A stretch of DNA of 64,000 bases, from the NCBI GenBank assembly GCA_003640385.1, contig RCAB01000089.1, forward strand, positions 62,001-126,000, read 5' to 3'. Below the pieces are notes generated by a model. It had not been told where the DNA came from. It did not search any database and was given only the letters and a program-made list of their open reading frames with translations. A program made the position numbers and the translations under genes. Origin of the DNA: Setaria digitata. Lineage: Eukaryota; Nematoda; Chromadorea; Rhabditida; Setariidae. Positions 47,756 through 59,181 of the stretch are shown here, in pieces; position 1 is the stretch's first letter, and each line of letters starts with the position of its first letter.

Positions 47756-50700
47756 TCAAGCTATACATTTCATGTCAACAGAAGTCCAATTTCCATTTGC
47801 TTGGCATACACTGTAGTCGATACCAGTTAGCATATAGCCACGTCTGCATTCAAATACAACCACTTCTCGTACGTTATATTCATTCTTCACCTCTCCAACT
47901 ACTGTACCATACCTTGGCACTTCCGGTGTTTGGCATTTTACACATGAAAATGATAACAGGAATATCAAATGAATTTGTGGAAGTTATAAATGATGAAGGT
48001 CTTAAATTTATCTTAAAATGAAAAAAAAAACAACATTTTTCTGTGCAGCAGAACTTACTCTTGCATTGTGGCACAATCCCTGACCATTCTCCATGGGGAA
48101 GACACCGTAATATCCGATTTCCAGCCAGAAAATGTGTCTGTGAACAAGAAAATCGTGCAGTACCTCCAGTTCTGAACGTTGTAACCACTGCTTTCATTTC
48201 GAAATCCATGATCACCAGTGGTGGACACTGCAATGCTACAAAAAGTATCATGCAAAAACTCAAAATGGTTTAAATTAGATACAGCTTGTAAAACTCGATG
48301 TTTTCATAATAGATACACATTAATTACTTGTTTCCTACGGCAGGTATTCCCAAAGATTTGGGGCGGGGATTTTCTACCGAATTAACCTGATGTTTGGAGC
48401 ATATTTTATTTGAAGTCAACTTTGAGTTACTAACTCAGTAAAAGTGTCGGGTGCATCAAACTGCACAAATTATTATTGCTCTTCAATTTCCAGTCATACC
48501 TCGACATTTCGGTGATGAATGAGACCATTTCCCCGAAGTTAGACATATCGACGAACGTGATCCATCAACGTAAAAACCATTTCCACATGAAAATTGTGCG
48601 ACAGTGCCAACAAAGAAGTGAGGACTTGTGTAGAAAATTTGTAAATTTGTTGAATTTGTAAATGGCATACACTTCTGATCTGTATTAAAAATATTAATAT
48701 TTTCTGACGATTTTGTTGTATGCGATGTTGTTTGAAAATAATGGAGGCTAAATGTTAACCTTTCACAATGATCTTGACAGTATTTCGACGTCCATTTGGA
48801 AGAACACAGTGGAAAAATCCTCCATCTTCAGGACGCGCTGCTGTTACAGTCAACTACAAAAAAATTACCACTATCATGTCTCCCACCTTAAGACAAATTT
48901 TAAAATTTCCTCTAAATAGTGCTGTGAAGTGACTACTTCAAAGGCGTCCATAAGAAGCTTTTCGGGTAATTCGATTTCAGTCCATGATTGTGGATATTTA
49001 CGATACGTTGTGGAAACTTCCCATTTGGGTTGTCCTTTACTGCGAGGAAATAAACATTGAAGTCGAAGTGTTGCTGATATATTCACCACAAGGTGCCCTC
49101 TTGGTGTCACTGTGTGTAGGCCTCGTCCCAATTCCAATTTTATTGGTGGCGCTCCATCTGAATAAATTTAAAATTCTGAATTTGATTACACAGCAAGAGA
49201 TTTGAATCCTTGCGAATTCATAGAAAACAGCAAAGAACAATCCCAAACTACTGAAACACGCATGATGTGAATGAAGTAAGTTCAAATGACAGACAACGAG
49301 ACATGAAACCAACAGCTCTAGAATAAGCTTTTATGAGAACAGCTTCATAAGTATTAAGCCCTTTACTAACTGACAAGATATCATGGTGAATACGTCATAG
49401 CCAACCATTTTTATTGTGTGGATCGAGTGTGATGCATTTGGGCATTTTCGGAATCCACGTGCCTCCTTTACATGTGATAATAGCGTTTCCCATAAATTGT
49501 TGCATGCCAAATTCTTGGCACGAAAGGATTAATTCAGCTCCATCTATAAATATTTAAATTATAGTAATTTGCAAACAAATAAGAAGAATACAAGATCTGC
49601 TCAACAATATAGAGCAAAATATCTTACCTGCAAATCGTTGATTAAAAGTAATCTGTTGCCTATGTTTAGCAGAAAAAGCGATCAGATTCGACTGTTCACT
49701 CATCCGATATTCACATGAATGCAAATCTGCAACAATATTAAACATAATTTCATTTCATTTGAATTTTACGAGATCAATTAAAATCAGTCATTAATGGTAC
49801 TTCAGATTCTGCGAGTATTCAAGTCAACCAGTCCAGTTCATGGCTCCAAAGAAGAAATACACAATAGAGCATTATTAAATTAGTCTATTAAACCATCGTG
49901 GTTAGAAGTCATTATGATATTGCGATATCAATAAATTTATAATAATTTTCCAGAATATGTTCTTTCAAAATTATCGCGAAAAAAAAAATATCAGTATGCA
50001 TCACCAAAGGATGTTCTCAAAATGATTTATTATAAAGCTGGTATTACAATAATTTACAATTAATCATACAATTAATTTTAACCTGAATAGCAATGCAGCA
50101 TACCAGTAGTGAACCATTTTCCTCGGCGACAGCGCATTTCCATTGTTCTTTCTTCCTGTGGCAAAAAACCCAGAGCACATCCTATCTGAACTTGATGTAC
50201 AAAAACAATATTTCTAAAAAAATTGAAAATCTTTTTCAGAAGAACTATGCTTAAAACAGAGCAGTTTAAAATTCTGTAGCAGTCGGAATATAAGCACTGA
50301 TCAAAATCAAGTTGGCAGACTATTCATTTCCCAATTAATCACTTAAACTATGTAGAGAAGTTAAGGTGACAAAAATTCAAAGCAGTAACTTAGTGCTAAG
50401 GAATACCTATCTTATACATTTATTAAATCTTTTAAAAAAATAAGAAACCTTCAAAACAGTCCCACGAGCAAAACGGGATTTCATTGAAATGTGAGAATTT
50501 TTGATGTTAAGAATTTTGTAGGAGAAAGCAAGATTAGGTATACTGCACATTCCATCAGATTGTGTAACAATTGTAGCTGCGGACGCTTTTACTACAAGCA
50601 ACAGTACTTTTTAAGCAATTCAATCAGGCAAGTGAAAATGATTGATTATACGGACATTTAAGAAAAATTCAACATTTTAATGAAAATTAATATCACGATT

Positions 50701-53700
50701 TTTGAATACTTTAAATTTGCCAATCTGCAGAACACTGCGAATCCAGATGCAAAAATGCAAGAAACAAGAAGCAACTGAAAGATCTTTCATCCAAGAACCA
50801 TTTTTTCTAAACGCAAACAATGCATTAAATATTTGAATTATCATCTTTTATAAGGCTGTAATTTACCGTTTAGTTCTTGTTAGTAACGAGATCCTCAAGA
50901 TGTAAAAGTGACCACGGTAGACAGCAAAAATAAAGGCTCATTTGCGACGTAGATTTTAGACAGACGCGAAGTGTCGGATAATAAATAAAGTATGGAGTGG
51001 AGGGTTTGACTACAAATCAAATCACAGTAACTAATGGGTTTCTTGAAAGGTCAATGGCAGGCTGTAATCAGCGATTTGAACTAGTAAGAAACATGTTGCA
51101 TTAAATGACCGGGTAAACAAATTTACCAGAACAGTCATTTTGATTTTTTTTTTTCGACACTATAATTTGTGACTAGCAGCGCGTACGAAATTTAACATCC
51201 CATAGCAATAGTTTAATTATGAGATAATAAAGATATTCAAACTTACGACAGGGTAGAAGACGTGTGAACCATTCACCGTTGCGACATTCGATGGCACTGG
51301 CTTTATTTTTGTATTCATTATCCACACAGATATATTGAATTATTGTATTTTTTGGGAAAGTAGCTTGTTGAGGACTCATATCTAGACGAATCGCATGGCC
51401 ATTGATATTTGTTGTGCGGTATGCAACAAAGAGTTGATCATCATTTGGACGACGACACGATGCTGATGGTGACTCTTCCAAATAATAATAAATGTCAAGA
51501 GTGATGAATAACATTTCAAAAATAATTTTGATGTTGAGGACCAAGGATATTTCTCTTGACATATTGACACTTTTTCTGAATCAAAACAGTTTAAAATTAA
51601 CCTACCTTTAGCTCTATGATTTTAGCTACTTGCATGAAATTGCCTCAGATCTCATTAAAGTTAAATAAATCAGATCTTTTTTTAAAGCAAGAAAACATTA
51701 ATCGCTTTTATTATTAAATGCAACCAACCGTCATCAGCGCACTTAAAATTTGGATGTACTTCACCAAAGCGACATTTTAACCGAATAACGTTTGTTTCAC
51801 ACATCATATCAATTTCCTCATTGTGAAGCAGTTCTGTCTTATTAACGTTGTATCTCCTGGCCTCATCTGCTTCTAGCTTGCAACGTTCTATAGAAAAAAT
51901 CAGTCATCCTTTCTAAATATTTTATATTTGTTGATTTAACCATTGGTCTGTTGTTCCAAGCTAAACAATTATTTCAAACTAAACTAGGAGAAAGTAAAAG
52001 GCATACGTGGCCTGCAATGTCCGATTTGTTGAATGAAGATCCCTTGATTGCATTCAAAATTATCATTCCCATGCAATTCATAACCACGTAAACAAACCAT
52101 TTTTCCTCTACTGCCGTGCTGCATACGATCACCCGACTGCAAGATTCGTTCTGACCGCATGTCAAGAAAGAAAACGTGATTACGCAATGGTATTCGACAA
52201 TCATCTACAAAATTACTGATAAATTTGAAAAATTTTCCTGTTGCTAAATTTACACCATATGTTCATAGGTGATGCTCGAAAAAAAAAAATAACTCAAAGG
52301 AAATAAAATACCAGGGATGCAGTTAGGTAGTTCTGGCATCCACTTTCCATTTTTGCAAAATATGATCCCATCTGCATGCGAGTTTTCGAAGTGAAAACCC
52401 TTAGAACACATGACCTAAACGGTACTCGATAACTATCAAAATTATATAGATTCTGTGGATTTCAATTGTAGTTCTTTACAAAACTGGCAGAGATTTTACC
52501 TAGCTTACAATTTACAGTTAAGTCTTTCGAAAAACAAAATTGGTAGTTTTCAGGGATAAGTATGCAGAAGAACAAAACGGTACTCTAGGACTACTTTAAA
52601 AGCATGAAAGACGTACTGAAAGATTCAAAACGAACCATGACTTCTGTTGGGTTGTCATTACCTTTCGTGACAATAACCTTCCACCTATAATCAACCGAAA
52701 TGGGTTCACACCTGACAGAACGACGGCGTCGCATCCAAGCAATCTGTCCTTCCACCATCGGATGAGTTTGTGAAACACATTTTGGCTTCTTTCGAGGCAT
52801 CCAACGACCACTAACACAAGTTGCCTACAAAGGAATGTAAGCATAAGCTGAAATGAATGACAAATTTTAGTGAACTAGAAAATCAACCTGCACAAGTTTC
52901 GTTTCATCCAAACTCGCAATGATATACCTTGAATGCCATGAGAACTGAGAGAAAATAAGAAAAATAACCTTCGGTGATCCGAGCAACACAAATCCTTTTT
53001 TGCACTGAAATGAAATTGAACGGCCTTCTTCCACTTCCGATATATACTGTGCATAATCATAAGCTCCCATCTGCCCCTCCAACATTATTTGTCCACCTTC
53101 CAAGATCCCAAACGTTTTAAGTGGATGCTCGCAAAGAACTTAACGTCATAAATCAAGATATAAAATTCTGAATTTCATAACCAGTTCTCTAGCAATTTAA
53201 CTTCTATTCATTTTTTTATAATGTAAATGGAAATCAAGAAGCGCTGTAATCTAATTTGACATAACAAAGTTAATCCAGCTGCTAAAATTTAACAATGCTG
53301 GTCTTTTCTAAAATTTGGTGAAAAAACTTAAAACAAGAATGAGAACCAAGTACCTGGTAGACATGAAAATGATTCGCCCTCTCTGGACCATTTTCCGTAC
53401 AAACACTTGACAGTATTATGTGCTCCGGATGGACGATAACCCTCGTTACACTCATATCGCGCAAGCGCTCCGTGTGATGATTTCGTAAATACAACTTTGG
53501 CATTCGGCATTCTTGGTGGCCATGATCTGCATCGCACTAGAACAAACATATTTTGTAGAAATCATAAAGCAAATCAAAAAACTATTTGAACTATTTGGGA
53601 CCATATCAAGAAGACAACCTGGTATGCAAGTTGGCATATGCGACCAAGTACCGTTTCGACAGACTATAGTCGCTTCTGATTCAGCAATTTCGTGTTTTGG

Positions 53701-55880
53701 CGCACACTTTACTTTCAGTCGTTCTCCATGTAAAGCAAGTTGTGACGGCATGTGGTTAACAACATATCCATCGGTTATTTTGGGTATGCGGCATCCACCT
53801 CAATTTCAAAAATACTAAATCTATTTTTCGAGTAAAAAATTTTAAAAAAGTGAAAGAATGACAATATTCATCTAAATTTAAGTATAATGAAAAGCTTAAC
53901 TAAACAAGGTGCAGGACAGTTCATCATTAATATTTATTGAGAAAACATTTCGCTGAATGATGACACAGCTTGTCTTCAAATGATTTGAAAAACGTGTTAA
54001 AATAGGAGGCATCTCCACAAACTTAACCTGTAAAAACTGTCTAGTATGCGATAAGTTTTTGAACATTTAAAAGGTACTTAAACAAACAGGCATTGGATGC
54101 GACCATCGTGCATTATCTTCACATTTGGCATAAGGTGCACCAATATGATTCATTCCTTCCAAGCAGCGAAACACAACAACTGCGCCGAAATGCGTCTCAT
54201 CACCTTCGATATATCCATTGTGCAGTTGAGGTAGTGGTGGACAACGAATTTCTGAAATAAATTTAATGACACATTGCAATTTATCACCGTAGATTTTCCT
54301 CAACAGCTAGTTGCTTGATTCAGTATGTAAGAAGTGCCGGGATTCTTAAAGTCTGCAACAAACCTTCGCAAGTTGGTTCATTACCAGCCCAAACACCTTC
54401 AGCAAGACACGTTCTCTGAACTTGGCCAACAAGTCGATAGCCTGCCTTACATGAATATGTTACACGAGACTGATAAGTCAGTGAGCTGCCAAGTACTTTA
54501 CCATGCAATGGATCCGATGGTCTCTTACACTCTGTTGCTAAAAAATAAGGAAAATCTATTAATAACATATCACATGTACAGAATTTAAACACTGAGTCAC
54601 TGATATCAAATTCAGATACATACCTTTGCACTGAGGCAACTGAGCACTCCACTGTCCATTGCTTAAGCAACGAAGCGTTGACGATCCAATCAGTTGATAA
54701 CCAGGAAGACATACTATTTCAACAGTGTATGGGTAGTAGTAGAGCTCACCTTTTCGCATTCCGTTCATGATATTCCCCGGATCCGGGCAACTACGAGCTA
54801 ATATAGAAATAATGAAGATGACAAAAAGCATCACCAACTATCTACGCCTATTGTTTCCCCCAAAAAAAAATATGATGCTCGGATTACACAACACAATACG
54901 AATTTAAACATATTTGAAAGTTTACAGCCAAGTTATAATTATAATTATATGGTATATGAAATGCATACCTCGACAGCGTAAATCAGGACCAAACCATTGT
55001 GCTGTTTTTTCTCGATTCAATAAGCACTTTGCAATAGTTATTCCTTTGTTGTTGTATCGATGATAACCAGGCACGCAGTTATAATGTACTTCCGTTTCTA
55101 ACTCGTACTGACCGCTGTATGAATTTCCATCATGTTGGGCATAAGGGATTTCTGGTGGTGGGCCACACTTTTCTGCAATAGAAATCTACCGAAGAAACTA
55201 CCAATTTCTTGATTCTTTATTTCTTAACTTCGAAAAACTTCTGAAATGAAAAAAAAATGAAATGAAATGAAATGCTTCTTATTATTTAAGCCATATTACA
55301 ACTCATCCAGAACAAAACTGACTTAGTAATCTGCATTCAGGTTTAGTGCCACTCCATTCACGATTTGCCTGACAACGTCTCTGTGATGGACCAATTAAAA
55401 CGTATCCCTCATTGCAACCATATTCTGCATTTGAACCAAACAGAAAATCGCCAGGTGTTCGGATGAAACCGTTCGGTAGATCGACCAATGGATGACAAGT
55501 TGTTGCTGAAACTTGTGACTTCAGCTTTTCTCAGAGGATAAAAAGTTTATACATAATATGAATAACTTATATTGAAGATTTTTGCCCTCGAATTTTTAGT
55601 CATCTAATGAAACAAAACCAAGCAAAAAAACAATCCACGTGCATGAAAAGAGAACAAGTATACTTGGATTGACACAGGAGAGGCCACATGGTCCATCGCA
55701 AAGGCATCTTTTGTTGCTTTTTTTACATTGGTCATCTCTTGTGCATGCTTTCTTGCAGTAACTCGGACGAATCGAGACACTAACGTCGGGACATACTGTT
55801 GTTGGAGTACAGCAAATCAGACTCATTATTGAAAACAGTAACAACAATGGTGCAGTAATCATTGGAGAGGATAGGATCAT
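47756..55880 (-). CDS. lev-9: LEV-9-like secreted WAP/sushi scaffold protein, extended, with Ig-like domain
   Basis: Extracellular scaffold; C. elegans LEV-9 clusters levamisole acetylcholine receptors at the neuromuscular junction with LEV-10 and OIG-4. Signal peptide (hydrophobic [18 protein letters not shown]), then a WAP-type cysteine cluster ([25 protein letters not shown]). Eight CCP/sushi domains follow as in LEV-9, mostly one per exon (first exons 55664-55880, 55323-55505, 54969-55172, 54624-54797, 54364-54537, 54078-54251, 53619-53798, 53354-53536, 52969-53138, 52642-52824). A furin-like RRRR stands at residues 585-588. The frame then continues through 52312-52414, 52007-52204, 51729-51887, 51247-51474, 50449-50591, 50104-50185, 49628-49726, 49406-49544, an Ig-like domain (48937-49157, 48760-48853) and CCPs 48500-48679, 48059-48235 and 47756-about 47960: roughly 1,290 residues. 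Exon 49406-49544 has a one-base frame break and the last exon no visible AG acceptor. Splitting into two genes is possible. Confidence 0.78.
52720..52731 (-). other. Tetra-arginine (furin-type) processing site codons in LEV-9-like protein
   Basis: Four successive arginine codons (read on the minus strand) encode RRRR followed by SVR, between the last cysteine of the eighth sushi domain and the first cysteine of the ninth. The context MRRRRSVR fits the proprotein-convertase consensus R-X-K/R-R. C. elegans LEV-9 is known to need C-terminal proteolytic processing, so this is a likely cleavage point; that it is used here is inference. Confidence 0.6.
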
Positions 55881-58546
55881 GAAAGTTCTCTGAAAAAGTG
55901 CTCTCAATCAGCGCATGAGTGATTTCCACTGACATATAACTGATACTGCAAGATAGTACCTTTTGGAAGTCGACGAACTGCAGATAACGGCGGTTCGTTC
56001 CAAGTTCTAGCGATAATACTAGACGGTCTGTTTCAGGTCGTGAGAGAAAGCGCTGAAAGAGAGCAGTGATGTGAAGTATCGGGAATTGAAGTGTAAACTT
56101 TCTCTAAACGGATTATTCGTTGCTTATAGAATCGAAAGCGATCAATCAAAGCCTCCTCCTGTTGATTTCCTCTCTGCATCTACGAGGAAACCTGTCATGC
56201 AGTGAGTTTATAAACGACTGTTTCATTTTCGAAGCTATCAGGAAAGGTTCTGAGCAGTGGAGTAGGGTTGACTCTTCCTCCTTACTCCTGTTATATTAAC
56301 TATTTACTATCATTTGTTTTTCAGATCACTCCTACTCCTTGTCTAGGGAAAATATCACGGATCTAAATCCTACCTCTTTCGGTTTTTTTCTCAAAATTTC
56401 CGAGCAATTTAACAAAAGCACAACTGCTATACAATGCACTGACAGTATTATCCGAAATGTGACACATGCGACAGGCGCCCCACTGTTAAAGACATTATCA
56501 ATCGACGCGCTAGAAGACACTTCTGGAATCGATATGTATTCCAATTTTTCACTTGGCGAGATGACCAATTTTACTACATATTTGTTTAAGTGTTGGTAAG
56601 AGAACGTTTCTTACATTAACAGACAAAAATAGATCTATTAAGTTTTATTAATCATGAATTTTCAGTGCTAAAACTTAGGGCTGCATAACAAAATGAGTCA
56701 CCAGACCATTTCTTCCAGAATATAAATACAAATATTCACTATTCCACATTCATGTTTTCATACCTCCCAAAAATCAAATTCTCTGGCGGTCTTCAACGCT
56801 GCTAAAATGGTTTATAAAGTCGTTGTGATTGTCCGTTTAAGATTATTCGTCTTCCCTTAGGTATAAAACACATTTCACATTAGTTTAAGTGCTAAGGAAA
56901 ATGACTGAATCTAGATTGAGGCAATGCTCCACAAGACAGTTATTATTTAACAGGCAACGCAGTGCAATGCAAAGCGCTTGAAAGTCATTATTAAAAGTCG
57001 AGGACAGACGTTCACGAGTAGAAGGAATTATAGGAAGTAGTTACTAAAGAAACGAAATTTAACAGGAAGTGGCCACCACTGATACTGAATAATATCCCGA
57101 TGACAGGAAATACACTGATATAGTAGGCAATACTTTCCTGCAAGTATGATCATTGGTCACATTACCATAACCGTTTTAACAAGTTGGATAAATAAGTTTG
57201 CATTGTAATAAGAAGTTTCCAAGACTCATTGCGCACTTGGGACTCTTCATAAAATAAGTTCGTTGCAGCTAACGCCAGAAACTATATTTAAGGTCCTAAG
57301 CAATGAAAACTAAAGTAAGCCTTCTTATTGTTTACGCAACAAATATGTTTCCATCATGCCAAAAATTGTGAATTGCTTCCAGCAAACTGAACTCAGAACT
57401 CAATCCCAGTAAGTCACTTCTAGAACATTAGTATACGCTATCCTCTATTTAGAAGCACAAAATGTCTATTTACGAAAAATGTAAAAATTCTTTGTGCATG
57501 TTCCACAAAATCCTTCGTTGCGTAGAACCTCAATTGATTATCCTGGCACAAATGATTTGCGACATTCTCCGTAATTACAGGCAAAATCCCTCCGGTATTC
57601 ATCACAGTGTTTTTGGCGAAAACAGATCAAAAAAAAGCTGTATGCGATAAAAACCAATGATAAACTATGTTCCACCATCGAGAAACAGTAACGAAATAAA
57701 TAACATAAGAGAAAAAATATTCACTTACCAAATAGAAATATCCAACTTCAAATAAATTAAAAGTGAAACAGTAATGAAATTAATAATAGGACAGAAAAAA
57801 TATTCATTTACTAAATAGAAACATCCTACTTTAAAATTATCAGAAGCGCTAGGGAATTTAAAAAAGCCAAATGCGAGCATTCGAGTTAAGCTGATCGGAA
57901 TTAAGATCACTAGAAAAGTGATCGGTTTATTGATCTGATTTGATGATTCTCTACTAGTCTCACCAGCACCTGAACACTTTTTTGGAGGAAGAATCTTCCT
58001 CTAAAAAACGTCAAATGCAAAACTATTCGGTTACCTAAACAAACGGATTCATCCCTGACTTTTTATCATTCATTCCCGATTATTTGCTAATTGCTTAAAT
58101 AAAAAATTTAAATAAAATCGGCTTCTGCTCTTCCATAACATCACTGCTGGGACTGATAACAGATTTCGAATTCATCTCAGCAATTCATGGATGGCATAAA
58201 CCAGATTAATTTCATGAAGCGAGAAAAAATTGATAGACTTTTCCAAAGTAAATGTTATATGTTATCTTCCGTAATTCTGTCTCCTTTCAACCACGTAATT
58301 TTGCGTTTCTACAAAATCTCAATCATGGTTGCGTCTTCTATGTCAATTTAATCACGAATAGGCCACTTTCATCCTCTACAGGTAACTGTTTACTTCGTCC
58401 GTTTCACGTCTTATTCCTTCATTATTCCGTTCCACAAATTCTTCAAAAGTTTCACATTTGAGTGGTTTTACAGCGAAAGTTTGCCATCAGTTGTCTAGAT
58501 AATTAAGCGTTAAAGAGGATGAATTAATGACTGGGCCGGTGAGTGA
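55881..58546. other. Divergent intergenic region between lev-9 and the glutaredoxin-like gene
   Basis: 2.7 kb with no recognised gene. The minus-strand sequence at 55890-55897 reads as a TTTTTCAG acceptor ten bases before the LEV-9 ATG and is a probable trans-splice site. Overlapping frames on both strands at 56332-56599 have no family resemblance. Promoters of both neighbours should lie here. Confidence 0.4.
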
Positions 58547-59174
58547 ATGTTGGCTTGGCGGCTTATAATTAGGAGATGCGCTACTCAGAAAGCACCCGTG
58601 CAACTTTACTTGCTGACCACAAATAACTGTCCACTGTGTGAAGATTTCAAACAACGACTGTACCACTACATCTTCCATCAACCGGCACTTGTTCATCGTA
58701 TTCAGCTCCAGGTTGTCAACATCAACAACAGCACGAATTTCGAGGTCTGTCGGAAGGCGTCGATTAGGTCTCTGAGACCCATCCTCCTCATCCATTACTT
58801 CTACTCCCTCACTAGTGGTAACTGTCGATTACTGATAATCTGAAATGCTAGACGAATACTATTTGGAAGAAGTAACACTGTATGAATTCAGTGATTAGAT
58901 GTGCAAGGAAACCAATTAGGTTATTTTCTCACTTGTTATCTGCTCTCCTTTCACTTTCTGTTTTCTATGTATCACAGGGAAACTTTTTCGAGTAATTTGA
59001 TACAACTATTTATTCGACACTATTCCGTAGCGAATGTGCGATATTCTAGAAATTCATAAGAGAGACTTCTTGCAGAAATATAAGTATGACGTACCAGTGC
59101 TTCTGTTCAAGGAAGAAATCTTTCTGAAGCATCGGTTTCACAGAGAAGAATTCGAGAAAGTGAATACTACGTAA
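58547..59174 (+). CDS. Small glutaredoxin-like protein (human C5orf63 family)
   Basis: Thioredoxin-fold protein of the glutaredoxin-like DUF836 group; biochemical role not established. Two exons, 58547-58711 and 59031-59174, give 102 residues. Features: a short basic N-terminus (WRLIIRRC) that could be a mitochondrial presequence, strand VQLYLLTT, then NCPLCEDFKQRL with a CPLC motif (Cys28, Cys31), and in exon 2 LQKYKYDVPVLLF with the cis-proline (VP), followed by EIFLKHRFHREEFEKV. Human C5orf63 has CPLCDEAK and YERYKFDIPVF at the same places, and splicing at CAG|GTTGTC gives an ungapped alignment; a longer first exon ending near 58744 is an alternative. The stop TAA at 59172 overlaps a GTAAGT donor-like sequence. 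The next gene begins seven bases later. Confidence 0.75.
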
Positions 59175-59181
59175 GTGACAG
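59175..59181 (+). promoter_or_regulatory. Intercistronic trans-splice acceptor, seven bases
   Basis: GTGACAG is all that separates the TAA of the glutaredoxin-like gene from the taspase-1 ATG. It ends in CAG, so it could serve directly as a spliced-leader acceptor, giving a taspase mRNA with essentially no 5' UTR of its own. Confidence 0.45.

Noticed and set aside
47541..47768. Extra C-terminal exon of the LEV-9-like gene
   Set aside because: The sushi frame ends in a clear stop (KCIA then TGA) at 47756; this frame is in another phase and has no acceptor.
56332..56599. Overlapping frames on both strands upstream of lev-9
   Set aside because: Neither shows a domain or proper splice context; opposite-strand frames of this length are expected by chance.
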